A stretch of 64,000 nucleotides of DNA. Origin: Acinetobacter portensis. GTDB taxonomy: Bacteria; Pseudomonadota; Gammaproteobacteria; Pseudomonadales; Moraxellaceae. A program made the translations under genes and the position numbers. The stretch lies in NCBI RefSeq assembly GCF_023158935.1, contig NZ_CP096120.1, forward strand, positions 248,001 to 312,000, given 5' to 3'. Shown here in pieces: positions 1-9,590 of the stretch; within the stretch, counting starts at the first letter, position 1; the number at the start of each line of letters is the position of its first letter. The notes beneath the pieces are model-generated. The model saw only the letters and a program-made list of their open reading frames with translations, was not told where the DNA came from and searched no databases.

Positions 1-663
<663 letters not shown>

Positions 664-701
664 TCTGTTAAGTACCTAAATATTTTATCTTTGTATTATA
701 A

Positions 702-725
702 AAACTCGCTTCGGCGGGTTTTTTT
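702..725 (+). terminator. Rho-independent terminator after gltD
   Basis: A 7-bp stem AACTCGC/GCGGGTT closes a TTCG tetraloop and is followed by a run of T. Confidence 0.85.
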
Positions 726-850
726 ATTTGTAAAGTTTGTTTGAAATTGATGTTTAATTTTAAGTAAAGAAAATACACAATAAAGATAAAAAATCGAGTT
801 AGAATCGAATGAACATCATAAATATAACGAAGTCATTGAGGTTTATAGAA

Positions 851-1441
851 ATGAATTATATGAAGAAAAGTGTTTTAGCAGCTGCATTGGCAAGTACATT
901 AATGCTAACGGGTTGCGGTTATAACACACTACAAGTAAAAGATGAGTCTGTTGCTGCAACATGGTCAGAAGTGCAAAACCAATATCAACGCCGTGCAGAT
1001 TTAGTGCCTAATCTTGTTAATGTTGTAAAAGGTTATGCAAAGCATGAAGAGCAAGTATTAACTGAAGTGACTCAAGCACGTGCCAATGTTGCTGGCTTAA
1101 AAGTAGATAAAGAAGTTTTAGAAGATCCTGCATTATTTGAAAAATATCAGCAAGCTCAAGCGCAAATGACTAGTGCATTGTCACGCTTAATAGCGGTTTC
1201 AGAAAACTACCCAGACTTAAAAGCAAATGAACAATTCAGGGAACTTCAAGTTCAATTAGAAGGAACAGAAAACCGTATTGCTGTGGCGCGTAACCGTTAT
1301 ATTACAAGCGTGCAAGACTTTAACTCATATTCACGTCAGTTCCCGCAAGTGATGACAGCAAAAGTCATTGGTATGAAAACTAAAGAAAATTTCAAAGCAG
1401 ATCAAAGTGCACAAACAGCACCAAAAGTGTCATTTGAATAA
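851..1441 (+). CDS. lemA: LemA family lipoprotein
   Basis: LemA family protein of about 196 residues. I place the start at 851 because GAGG at 838-841 sits nine bases upstream; an in-frame ATG at 809 lacks such a site. The N-terminus is a lipoprotein signal with lipobox LTGC, so the protein should be membrane-anchored and face the periplasm. The conserved LemA opening follows, with WSEVQNQYQRRADLVPNLV, then a long helical region and the family motif ENRIAVARNRY. The biochemical role of LemA is not settled; it is commonly encoded with TPM-domain proteins, as here, and the next two genes probably form an operon with it. Confidence 0.9.
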   Translation: MNYMKKSVLAAALASTLMLTGCGYNTLQVKDESVAATWSEVQNQYQRRADLVPNLVNVVKGYAKHEEQVLTEVTQARANVAGLKVDKEVLEDPALFEKYQQAQAQMTSALSRLIAVSENYPDLKANEQFRELQVQLEGTENRIAVARNRYITSVQDFNSYSRQFPQVMTAKVIGMKTKENFKADQSAQTAPKVSFE

Positions 1442-1475
1442 TTAAATTGCTCAAAACACGGTAGGAATGGTGCGA

Positions 1476-2543
1476 ATGATTGATTTTGAAAAAAGCTTTC
1501 CAATAGCAAAATTCATGCAGCTTATGGTTTTAAGTTGCATGATGCTTTTTAGTTTTTCTGCTTGGAGTGAAACTGCGACTGCAGCTGATGAAAGTGCAGA
1601 CGTTATTGTTGCAGGAAAAATTATTCAGAATCAGCAAAAAGTATCAAATTCACAGCAAGTTGAGCAAGAAAAGGTTCAATCTCTTCAAGTCGAAAGTGAT
1701 TTAGCAGATGGCGAATCTATTCGAACACTGCCAACGTTAAATGAACCTGTTATTGATCAAGCCAATATTTTATCTGCAAGTGAAAAACAACAAATAAGCG
1801 CACGCATTTTAAAATTAAATGAACAAGCCAAAGCACAAATAGGTGTAGTGATTGTTCCAACAACTGGTCAGGAAGATATTTTTGATTTCACAATGCGTGT
1901 TGCAGAGCAATGGAAACTTGGCTCGGAAAAACAAGATAATGGTTTGTTAATGGCAATTGCAATTAATGATCGACGTATTCAAATTGCGACAGGTTATGGC
2001 TTAGAAGGGATTTTACCCGATATTGTTGCAAGTCGAATTATTCGAAATAATATTACGCCTTACTTTAAGCAAAATCAGTTTGCACAAGGCATTGATGCGG
2101 GTCTAGCTGAAATAGAAAATATTTTAAATATGGATCCTGAAATTGCAGCGCAAGCAGCTTTGGAGCTTAAAGAACGTCAAGCTCAAGCTTTACATGAACA
2201 ACAAGCAAAAGAGAAAACCTTTAATACAGCATTATTTATTTTAATTGCAGGAATTATTGGGTCATTTGTAGTTGGTAAGCGTTTAAGTGCATCTACCGCA
2301 GCTGTTGCAGGAACTGTGGCAGGATTAGTAAACGGTGCAGGATTACTCACAAGTTTATTAATTGGTGGTGGTATTTTCTTCTTACTTATTACAACTATTG
2401 CACAAGTATTATTTCAAGCCATCTTATCGGGTGGTAGTGGTAGAGGGGGCGGCTCGGGCGGTGGTTTTGGTGGGGGAAGCAGTGGTGGATATCGCGGTGG
2501 TGGCGGTGGTTTTGGTGGGGGAGGAGCATCAGGCTCATGGTAA
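1476..2543 (+). CDS. TPM-domain protein with Gly-rich C-terminus (YgcG family)
   Basis: Membrane protein of about 355 residues. The start at 1476 has TAGGA at 1462-1466 nine bases upstream; the ATG at 1467 would touch that site. Order of parts: signal/anchor helix, low-complexity Gln/Glu/Ser linker, TPM domain (from about VIDQANILSASEKQQI through VASRIIRNNITPYF), two hydrophobic segments, then a glycine-rich tail ending GASGSW. This architecture is typical of YgcG-type proteins encoded beside LemA. The function is unknown; TPM domains have been tied to protein quality control and membrane-complex repair in other systems. It overlaps the next gene by 7 bp, which suggests translational coupling. 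Confidence 0.85.
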   Translation: MIDFEKSFPIAKFMQLMVLSCMMLFSFSAWSETATAADESADVIVAGKIIQNQQKVSNSQQVEQEKVQSLQVESDLADGESIRTLPTLNEPVIDQANILSASEKQQISARILKLNEQAKAQIGVVIVPTTGQEDIFDFTMRVAEQWKLGSEKQDNGLLMAIAINDRRIQIATGYGLEGILPDIVASRIIRNNITPYFKQNQFAQGIDAGLAEIENILNMDPEIAAQAALELKERQAQALHEQQAKEKTFNTALFILIAGIIGSFVVGKRLSASTAAVAGTVAGLVNGAGLLTSLLIGGGIFFLLITTIAQVLFQAILSGGSGRGGGSGGGFGGGSSGGYRGGGGGFGGGGASGSW

Positions 2544-3097
2544 AAAATACGGAAACGACAAAAATTGTCACGCAACCTAAACTAAATGAAGTAGAAACAC
2601 CAAGTTTTAAACGATGGTTAAAGCATTTCTTTTTTATGCCTGCAACAAAGCGTTATTTTAATCAGCAGGATCAGCATGCTATTGCAGAAGCTGTAAAAGT
2701 AGCAGAACAAGGGCATGTAGGGGAAATTCAAGTTGTTATAGAAGCTTACATTCCTGCAGCCAATGCGTTTTATCAAGATACACATGCAAGAGCAAAACAG
2801 TTATTTGCGGAAGTGGGTGTGTGGGATACAGAGTTTAATAGCGGCGTGTTGTTATATATAAATTTATGTGACAAAAAAGTAGAAATATTGATAGATAGAG
2901 GAATTAAAAAAGCCACAACACAAGATGTATGGAATGATATTTGTGAAACAATAATTCAAAGCATAAAACAGCAAGAATATAGAAAAGCTGTTGTGAATGG
3001 TGTTGGGGAAATAGGAAAAGTTTTAGATAGATATTATGCAGGTAGAACAATAAATATTGAGAACGAGTTATCAAATGTTCCAATTATTATTGGATGA
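2537..3097 (+). CDS. Second TPM-domain protein
   Basis: Protein of 186 residues without a clear signal peptide. A TPM-like domain covers roughly residues 40-160 (EIQVVIEAYIPAANAFY, then GVLLYINLCDKKVEILIDRG and the IIQSIKQQEYRKAVVNGV helix). It starts inside the end of the preceding TPM gene and is followed by a terminator, so lemA-TPM-TPM reads as one three-gene unit. The short partner without a glycine tail is a common companion of the longer protein. Function unknown. Confidence 0.85.
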   Translation: MVKNTETTKIVTQPKLNEVETPSFKRWLKHFFFMPATKRYFNQQDQHAIAEAVKVAEQGHVGEIQVVIEAYIPAANAFYQDTHARAKQLFAEVGVWDTEFNSGVLLYINLCDKKVEILIDRGIKKATTQDVWNDICETIIQSIKQQEYRKAVVNGVGEIGKVLDRYYAGRTINIENELSNVPIIIG

Positions 3098-3106
3098 ATA
3101 ATGATT

Positions 3107-3132
3107 AAGTGACATTTTTGGTCACTTTTTTA
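3107..3132 (+). terminator. Terminator of the lemA operon
   Basis: AAGTGAC/GTCACTT stem with an ATTTTTG loop and trailing T run. Confidence 0.8.
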
Positions 3133-3216
3133 CACAAAAAAACAATATATCACTGCGGTTCTAAAAATATTTTTTGTAAGGCTCTGTTTCTAATTGAAAA
3201 ATAACTATAATAAAGG

Positions 3217-3236
3217 TTGGCATATAAAATGCTAAG
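3217..3236 (+). promoter_or_regulatory. Sigma-54 (-24/-12) promoter of pilA
   Basis: TTGGCATATAAAATGCTA has the invariant GG (3219-3220) and GC (3231-3232) separated by exactly 10 bases, close to the TGGCAC-N5-TTGCA consensus. It lies about 50 bp upstream of the pilA ribosome binding site. pilA of pseudomonads is driven by RpoN with PilR; I infer the same here. Confidence 0.8.
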
Positions 3237-3292
3237 TACAAAATAGCTTATCAAGCTTATAAAAACTTAACAAAACATTTGTGGAGAATGTT

Positions 3293-3715
3293 ATGAAATC
3301 AGTACAAAAGGGTTTTACTCTTATTGAATTGATGATCGTTGTAGCGATTATCGGTATTCTTGCAGCAATCGCGATTCCTGCATACCAAAACTATACTAAA
3401 CGTGCTCACGTTTCAGAAGGCTTGAGCCTTGCTGGTGGTGCTAAAGCTGCTGTATCTGAATACTTTTCAGCAAATGGTCAGTGGCCATCTAATAATACCT
3501 CAGCAGCGCTTCCAGCTGCTGTTAGTATCTCAGGAAATGCTGTGAGTTCTGTAAGCATCAATGAGTCTTTAATTACAGTAACATATAAAACAAAAGTTCA
3601 GTCAGGTGCTACATTACTTCTTCAAGGTGCATCAACAAGTGGCGGTATTACTTGGACTTGTGAAGCTGGTCCTACTATGAAAACAGAATTCTTGCCTGCA
3701 AACTGCCGTCAATAA
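3293..3715 (+). CDS. pilA: Type IV major pilin PilA
   Basis: Prepilin of 140 residues. The start at 3293 is set by GGAG at 3283-3286. It has a short leader MKSVQKG cleaved before Phe, then the type IV N-methyl helix with Glu5 ([19 protein letters not shown]). Cys123 and Cys138 can form the C-terminal disulfide loop. The last residue is Gln (PANCRQ), not the C-terminal Ser used by TfpO-type pilin glycosylation, so any sugar would have to be on internal Ser/Thr, of which there are many between residues 60 and 120. The gene has its own sigma-54-type promoter and terminator, and is followed by a GT-C glycosyltransferase. Confidence 0.95.
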   Translation: MKSVQKGFTLIELMIVVAIIGILAAIAIPAYQNYTKRAHVSEGLSLAGGAKAAVSEYFSANGQWPSNNTSAALPAAVSISGNAVSSVSINESLITVTYKTKVQSGATLLLQGASTSGGITWTCEAGPTMKTEFLPANCRQ

Positions 3716-3726
3716 TTTAATTTAAA

Positions 3727-3759
3727 AAAGAAGCATCTTAATGATGCTTCTTTTTTTTT
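3727..3759 (+). terminator. Terminator after pilA
   Basis: AGAAGCATC/GATGCTTCT stem, TTAAT loop, nine T. The next gene begins 25 bp later and would need read-through or its own promoter. Confidence 0.9.
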
Positions 3760-3784
3760 GCTGTTATAAGCAATAGAGAGAAGA

Positions 3785-5725
3785 ATGAAAAATTTTAAAT
3801 TTAATAGTGTCTTATTTTTAATTCTTGGAATTACTTCATTACTTTATTGGAATGGTTTGTATGGAGACTATGTTTTTGATGATAGCGCTAATATTTTAGA
3901 AAACAACAAATTAGCAATGACTGAATTTACGTATGAAGCATTAAATGCTGCATATGGCTCGGGAGATGCCGGCCCATTGGGTAGACCAATAAGCATGCTT
4001 TCCTTTGCGTTAAATCACTATTTTACAGGGTTTGATCCTTTTTATTTTAAATTAACGAATCTTTTTATCCACTTGTTGAATGGTGTATTAATCTGTTTTT
4101 TATCTTTATCTATTTTACACTGGATAAATAACGATAAAAAACTGAGCGATCAAGCGATCGCAATAACTGCTCTAGCGGTGACAGCAGTTTGGTTATTTCA
4201 TCCTTTAAATTTAACTAGTGTGTTGTATGTTGTACAGCGTATGACGAGTTTGTCCACATTATTTGGTTTGTTTGCTTTAGTTTTATATTGCCAATGGCGG
4301 TGCGGGAAACATTCAAAAATTAGAAGTATTCTACTTTTATGTGGCGTGGTTATTTCATTTACATGTGCAGCACTGAGCAAAGAATCAGGCTTATTATTTA
4401 TTCCCTTACTATATCTTATTGAGTTAACAATTTTTCAAGCTCAGAATCAATTGGGTCATCCTTATCGAATTTATCAACTAAGTCTTATTAAAATTTTGTG
4501 GGTTACAGGTTTTATAGGTCTAGTTATATTATTTTATTTAATACAGCCTCACTTACATTCTGGTGCATTTGTGAGACGCGATTTTAATTTAGAAGAGCGC
4601 TTATTAACAGAAGCACGAGTGATTTTTTTCTACATTAAGATGTTCATTTATCCACAATTAAATGAACTAAGTTTATATCATGATGATTTTATTATTTCTA
4701 AAGTACTTTTGAATCCAATCTCAACGTTATATTCTGTAGTTGCGATTGGTATAATTACAATTAGTAGTTTGCTGTTAGTAAAAAAATATCCTTTGGTACT
4801 ATTCGCTTGGGGCTGGTTTGTAATAAGTCATTTAATGGAATCTACTATATTTTCATTAGAGCTTGTGCATGAACATCGAAATTATTTTGCATTCTTTGGT
4901 TTTATCTTAGTTATTGGTTATTATTTGGCACAAATAAAGAATGAAAAATTAAAGCCATTTATTTATCTATTTGTATTCATTTTTATTTTAAATTTAGCAT
5001 TCACAACATGGCAGCGATCTACTATTTGGTCAAATTTAGTAGATCATGCTGTATATGAAGCAACAATGAGTCCACAATCTGATCGTGCAAATTATCAAGC
5101 TGCTAGGATTTATATGAAACTCATGCAAAATGAGAGTAATGAACAGAAGAAAAAACAATATATTGAGCAGGCTTATTATTATTTAAACCTTTCTAAGCAA
5201 AGCTATTTACCAGCAAATGGTGCATGGTTTGCAGAAATTCACTTAGATTCGTACTTAGATAAGCAAGTAAGTGATGCAACCATTAATGAACTTATTGATC
5301 GCTTAAAGAATAGACCATTACAGAATAGTAATGTGAGCTTTTTAAGCTCCTTTACTAATTGTCAAATTGAGTCTTTTTGTAAGCTGAGTTCTGTACAGGT
5401 TATTCAAATTTTAACAGCAGCTTTGGAAAATCCAACAGCGAATGCGAGTCTTAATTCTGAGATTTATAAATTGCTTGCTCAATATTATATTGCAAGTTTT
5501 AATGATTTTATAAAAGGCGAAGAGTTTTTACAGACAGCAAATAAATTGAATACGAGTGTAAATGGTTATTTATTGTTATCACAAGCTTATCGATTACAAG
5601 GTAAACTTGAGCTTGCAAAGAATCAAATCCATATTGCAGAATCGTTAGATTCGAATGGGGTTTGGTTTAAAGAAATTAGTATTGAAAAACGAAATATTAA
5701 GAAAGCTTTAACTTTGGGGAAATAA
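3785..5725 (+). CDS. GT-C membrane glycosyltransferase, TMTC/TfpW-like, with TPR-like C-terminus
   Basis: Polytopic membrane protein of 646 residues. The N-terminus has a first loop with GDYVFDDSANILENN and GRPISMLSFALNHYFTGF, the Asp-Asp loop pattern of GT-C enzymes that use polyprenyl-phosphate sugars, most like TMTC-type O-mannosyltransferases. About ten hydrophobic segments reach residue ~415, then a soluble region resembling TPR helices (AYYYLNLSKQSYLPANG; QAYRLQGKLELAKNQI). Lying directly after pilA, it occupies the place of TfpO/TfpW-type pilin glycosyltransferases. I infer that it transfers a single sugar or short glycan onto PilA in the periplasm; the substrate is unknown. The next gene begins at the base after its stop codon, so the two are surely co-translated. 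Confidence 0.75.
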   Translation: MKNFKFNSVLFLILGITSLLYWNGLYGDYVFDDSANILENNKLAMTEFTYEALNAAYGSGDAGPLGRPISMLSFALNHYFTGFDPFYFKLTNLFIHLLNGVLICFLSLSILHWINNDKKLSDQAIAITALAVTAVWLFHPLNLTSVLYVVQRMTSLSTLFGLFALVLYCQWRCGKHSKIRSILLLCGVVISFTCAALSKESGLLFIPLLYLIELTIFQAQNQLGHPYRIYQLSLIKILWVTGFIGLVILFYLIQPHLHSGAFVRRDFNLEERLLTEARVIFFYIKMFIYPQLNELSLYHDDFIISKVLLNPISTLYSVVAIGIITISSLLLVKKYPLVLFAWGWFVISHLMESTIFSLELVHEHRNYFAFFGFILVIGYYLAQIKNEKLKPFIYLFVFIFILNLAFTTWQRSTIWSNLVDHAVYEATMSPQSDRANYQAARIYMKLMQNESNEQKKKQYIEQAYYYLNLSKQSYLPANGAWFAEIHLDSYLDKQVSDATINELIDRLKNRPLQNSNVSFLSSFTNCQIESFCKLSSVQVIQILTAALENPTANASLNSEIYKLLAQYYIASFNDFIKGEEFLQTANKLNTSVNGYLLLSQAYRLQGKLELAKNQIHIAESLDSNGVWFKEISIEKRNIKKALTLGK

Positions 5726-6574
5726 ATGAGAGTCAGCGTAGTTCTGCCTGCAAAGAATGAATCTGGAGCTATAGAGCAAACAATTTCTAAAATTTTGAAT
5801 TTGAAATTGGTAGATGAGGTTTTAGTAGTTAATGATGGTTCAACAGATAATACTGCTGAACTTGCAGAAAGAGCTGGGGCTAAAGTAGTGAGCCACCCTT
5901 ATTCTAAAGGTAATGGTGCTGCTATTAAAACAGGTGCTCGAAATGCATTGGGAGACATTATTGTATTTATGGATGCCGATGGTCAGCATGACCCTGCAGA
6001 TATTCCAAAATTATTGGAAAAGATTAATTCTGGTTATGACTTAGTTGTAGGTGCACGTCAAAAGGGGTCACAAGCAAGTTTAGGGCGCGGGATAGCAAAT
6101 AAGCTTTATAATAATCTAGCAAGTTACATGACAGAACATAAAGTTGAAGATTTAACTTCGGGTTTTAGGGCGGCTAGAGCAGATAAATTTAGAGAATTTA
6201 TATATTTATTACCCAACGGCTTTTCTTACCCAACAACAAGTACAATGGCCTTTTTTAGAGCTGGGTATTCTATATGTTATATACCAATTCACGCGCGTCA
6301 ACGTATTGGAAAAAGCCATATTCAACCTTTAAGAGACGGCATACGTTTCTTCCTAATTATTTTTAAAATTGCGACATTATACTCACCACTTAAAATGTTT
6401 TTACCATTAGCAGTATTACTATTTTTAATGGGGAGTGGTTGGTACGGTTATACACTTTATGAATATCACCGTTTTACAAATATGAGTGCTTTATTTTATA
6501 CAGGCAGTATTACGATTTTTTTAATGGGATTAATTTCTGAACAAATTACTGCTTTAATGTATAAAGAGAGCTAG
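5726..6574 (+). CDS. GT2 polyprenyl-phosphate sugar synthase-like (DPM1/DPG-like)
   Basis: Glycosyltransferase family 2 protein of 282 residues. The GT-A domain shows VVLPAKNESGAIEQ, the nucleotide-sugar loop VNDGSTDNTAELA and the metal motif DADGQHDP; DLTSGFRAAR is typical of dolichyl/polyprenyl-phosphate hexose synthases. Two C-terminal membrane helices (around residues 205-235 and 250-275) anchor it. The family moves a sugar from a nucleotide donor to a polyprenyl phosphate on the cytoplasmic face. With no gap from the GT-C gene, I infer it makes the lipid-linked donor for that enzyme. Sugar identity cannot be read from sequence. Confidence 0.8.
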   Translation: MRVSVVLPAKNESGAIEQTISKILNLKLVDEVLVVNDGSTDNTAELAERAGAKVVSHPYSKGNGAAIKTGARNALGDIIVFMDADGQHDPADIPKLLEKINSGYDLVVGARQKGSQASLGRGIANKLYNNLASYMTEHKVEDLTSGFRAARADKFREFIYLLPNGFSYPTTSTMAFFRAGYSICYIPIHARQRIGKSHIQPLRDGIRFFLIIFKIATLYSPLKMFLPLAVLLFLMGSGWYGYTLYEYHRFTNMSALFYTGSITIFLMGLISEQITALMYKES

Positions 6575-6578
6575 TTCG

Positions 6579-8294
6579 ATGTTGGAAAGTTTAAAACAAC
6601 TATGGAAAATATTAACTCCGTTAGATAAGCGTAAAGTTGTTTATGTACTTATTTTAGTGATGGGGATGGCATTGGTTGAGTCGGCTGGTGTTATCTCGAT
6701 CATGCCTTTTCTAGCTGTACTATCTAATTCAGCTGCTATAGAAACTACTCCCATTCTACAAAAAATATATGTTTATTTAGCGGTAGATGATGCAAAACAA
6801 TTTATTGTTTATTTAGGGCTATTTTCATTTTTTATTGTTGTTTTTTCAGCAATATTAAAAATAGTTACTCAATATGCTGTTAACCGATTTTCAAATTTAC
6901 AGCGACATTACTTCTCTGAAAGATTATTAAAAATTTATTTAAATCAAAAGTATGAATTTTATATTCAAAGAAATAGTTCAGAGTTAATTAAAAACGTACT
7001 TTCAGAAGTAGATCAATTAATTTTAACTATGATTTTGCCTGCTTTAACAATGCTGTCATACGGTGTTGTATTACTAGCAATGATTGGTATTTTATTGGTA
7101 TATGATCCAATAATGGCAATAGCTACAGCCTGTATCCTTACTGGTTTTTATTTGGCTATTTATATGTCAGTCAAAGCAAGATTAAAAAAGATAGGTAAAG
7201 AATATACTCAGGCGAATAAAGAGCGATATCAAAACTGTCAGGAAGCATTGGCAGGCATAAAAGATGTCATTATAAATAATGCAAAACAAAGCTATATAGA
7301 GCAGTTTGAGAAATCATCTAGAGTATTTGCAAGGCATTTTGCAACGAGAGATACTTTGGGTCAAATCCCACTTAATATAATAGAAACTGTGGGTTATGGT
7401 TTATTAATAGCTGTTGCAATTTTCTTGGTTCAATCTGGTAAAGATGTTTCACATATATTGCCTATACTGGGGCTCTATGGTTTTGCTGCATATCGAATGT
7501 TGCCTGCTGCACAAAATATTTATAGGTCAATGTCTCAACTTAAGTTTTCAGAACAAGTGTTGAAAGTATTAACACCTGAATTTGAGTTGGAAAAGAAATC
7601 TGAAGAACTAGATAGTTGTGTAAGTGGTGTTGCAATAAAGTTAGAAAAAATAATTCGTATAGAAAATATTCATTTTTCATATCCAAGCCGTTTAGATAAG
7701 CCTGTTTTAAAAAATTTTAGTATCGAAATACCTAAAAATAGCAGTTTAGGAATTATGGGGAAAAGTGGTTCAGGCAAAAGTACTCTTATGGACATTATGT
7801 TAGGGCTACTAATACCGACCCATGGGAAAATTTATATTGATGATATAGAGTTGTCTGAAGGTAATGTTAGAAATTGGAGAAGCATAGTTGGCTATGTTCC
7901 ACAATTTATTTACTTAGCAGATAAGTCTATTGCGGAAAATATTGCATTTGGAATACCGAAGAATCAAATTGATTTAGAACAAGTCAAAAAAGTAGCAAAG
8001 CTAGCTCAGATAGATAGTTTTATTACACAAGATTTAAAGAATGGTTATGCTGAAGTAGTTGGTGAAAAAGGTGTAATGTTATCTGGAGGTCAACGACAGC
8101 GTATTGGTATTGCTCGTGCCTTATATAAGAATCCTAAAGTTCTATTTATGGATGAAGCAACAAGTGCGTTAGATACTGAAACTGAAAAAGCAGTTAATGC
8201 ATCTATTCGAAACTTAAATGGAAAAATTACGATGGTAATTATTGCACATAGATGGAGTGCTATAGAAAGCTGTAATCAAATTTTAGAATTATAG
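6579..8294 (+). CDS. ABC transporter, flippase type (MsbA/PglK-like), permease fused to ATPase
   Basis: Fused half-transporter of 571 residues. Six membrane helices fill about residues 15-320, followed by an ABC ATPase with Walker A GKSGSGKST, signature LSGGQRQRIGIARAL, Walker B VLFMDEATSALD and the switch His in IIAHRWS. The layout matches lipid-linked oligosaccharide flippases such as PglK. It stops at CNQILEL, shortly after the H-loop, without the usual last beta-strands, so the C-terminus is probably about 15-25 residues short, at the edge of a decayed region. It sits 4 bp after the GT2 gene and probably shares its transcript. Confidence 0.8.
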   Translation: MLESLKQLWKILTPLDKRKVVYVLILVMGMALVESAGVISIMPFLAVLSNSAAIETTPILQKIYVYLAVDDAKQFIVYLGLFSFFIVVFSAILKIVTQYAVNRFSNLQRHYFSERLLKIYLNQKYEFYIQRNSSELIKNVLSEVDQLILTMILPALTMLSYGVVLLAMIGILLVYDPIMAIATACILTGFYLAIYMSVKARLKKIGKEYTQANKERYQNCQEALAGIKDVIINNAKQSYIEQFEKSSRVFARHFATRDTLGQIPLNIIETVGYGLLIAVAIFLVQSGKDVSHILPILGLYGFAAYRMLPAAQNIYRSMSQLKFSEQVLKVLTPEFELEKKSEELDSCVSGVAIKLEKIIRIENIHFSYPSRLDKPVLKNFSIEIPKNSSLGIMGKSGSGKSTLMDIMLGLLIPTHGKIYIDDIELSEGNVRNWRSIVGYVPQFIYLADKSIAENIAFGIPKNQIDLEQVKKVAKLAQIDSFITQDLKNGYAEVVGEKGVMLSGGQRQRIGIARALYKNPKVLFMDEATSALDTETEKAVNASIRNLNGKITMVIIAHRWSAIESCNQILEL

Positions 8295-8307
8295 TAATAG
8301 GTCAGTG

Positions 8308-8920
8308 ATGATAAATATAATTGATAAAATAATTCTGTGGAAAAATATTTAAATAAATATAACTGTAGTAAAGAGAAACTAATAGTTTGGAAATTATGGC
8401 TGCAAGGATGGAGTTTAATTCCCAATATTGCTCAAAATAAGTTGATTATTATTGTTCAGAACATGAGGTTATTAGAGTTCGTGAAAATAACTTACATGAA
8501 TATATAGATTTATCCAAATATAGGCAGAGAAAAGACGTGCAGGAGTGATTTCTAATGTAAATTTTTAGATATTGTTAGGATTTACTTATTAAGCAAGTAT
8601 GGTGGGGATCGGTAGATGCAACAGTTTTACTTACTGACTATATACCAGAAAAAACTCTATGGAATATTATTGGAATAATGAAAATAAGTTAGTTGATTAT
8701 TTTGTTTTTCATATAATGTTTCAAAATAATATTGAAGTGGATAGCTACTTTAATATTAAGGGAAATAAGAGAGATTGCATTTAATGATTAATCATCGGAG
8801 CTACAATTTTATTTAAATAAAGATTTTTCAGAGGATTAAGTAGAAATACTGATACAACAAACCTTTATTCATAAAATGACGTATAATTTAAAATATTTAG
8901 ATAATTTTTTGTATTTTTAG
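8308..8920 (+). pseudogene. Decayed capsular-polysaccharide-synthesis glycosyltransferase (Caps_synth family)
   Basis: No long frame is open here, but reading across frames recovers one protein in order: IVWKLWLQGWSLIPNIAQ, then YCSEHEVIRVRENNLHEYID, RAGVISNVNF, DIVRIYLLSKYGG, VDATVLLTDYIPEKTLW and YYWNNENKLVDYFVFH. This is the typical order of the capsular polysaccharide synthesis protein family, including the metal-site segment around YGG and DATV. Several single-base deletions and stop codons separate the pieces, so it cannot be functional. It lies between the shortened ABC transporter gene and the methyltransferase gene and shows that the island once encoded a further transferase. Confidence 0.75.
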
Positions 8921-8954
8921 AAATATCTACAACTAGTGTTTATCGGGGGGGAAT

Positions 8955-9581
8955 ATGAAAGAGAGTAAATATTGGGACGGATTCTATAAAGGTCAGGAGA
9001 CAGTGAAACATGAGTTATTGCCATCACAGTTTGCTGTATTTTTTTTGAATGAAATTGGCCGCGATAAATTAAATATTATTGATATTGGTTGTGGTAATGG
9101 CCGCGATAGTTTTATGTTTTCGAACTTTAATCATAATGTTATCGGTATTGATGGTTCAACAGAAGCAATTAATTTTTGTAAAAGTAGAAAAGCGAATGGT
9201 ACGCAGTTTATTGCGTCTTCCATAGATGATTTAAAATTAATAGATCAAATTAAGAGTTGTTTAAAAGAAAATAGTACAGTTATTTATTCAAGATTTTTTT
9301 TACATGCAATTAATGAAAAATCTCAAAGTAGCTTTTTTGAAACATCAAGAAAACTATTGAAGGAAGGCGAATGTTTATTTGTTGAATTTAGAACAAATAA
9401 AGATAAGTACCAAAAAAAAATGACACAAGAGCATTATAGAAGATTTATTAACCCAATTGAATTTATTGAGAGTGCATTAGGCTTCGGTTTTAGAGTTATA
9501 TATTTTGTAGAGGGTTATGGTCTTGCAAAATATAAAGATGATGATGCACATGTAGCAAGATTTATTTTGGAAGCTATTTAA
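8955..9581 (+). CDS. Class I SAM-dependent methyltransferase
   Basis: Protein of 208 residues preceded by a G-rich ribosome site. Motif I is NIIDIGCGNGRDSFMF, followed by the acidic strand VIGIDGS that contacts the ribose of S-adenosylmethionine, and YSRFFLHAI in the motif IV region. These show a Rossmann-fold methyltransferase. No feature identifies the acceptor. Within a block of glycosyltransferase genes it could methylate a sugar of the glycan, which is inference. The next gene begins 10 bp downstream. Confidence 0.75.
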   Translation: MKESKYWDGFYKGQETVKHELLPSQFAVFFLNEIGRDKLNIIDIGCGNGRDSFMFSNFNHNVIGIDGSTEAINFCKSRKANGTQFIASSIDDLKLIDQIKSCLKENSTVIYSRFFLHAINEKSQSSFFETSRKLLKEGECLFVEFRTNKDKYQKKMTQEHYRRFINPIEFIESALGFGFRVIYFVEGYGLAKYKDDDAHVARFILEAI

Positions 9582-9590
9582 ATTCTGGAG

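Noticed and set aside
2362..2580. 72-codon frame across the glycine-rich end of the TPM gene
   Set aside because: It arises from GGT repeats read out of frame; the protein is low-complexity Val and has no motif.
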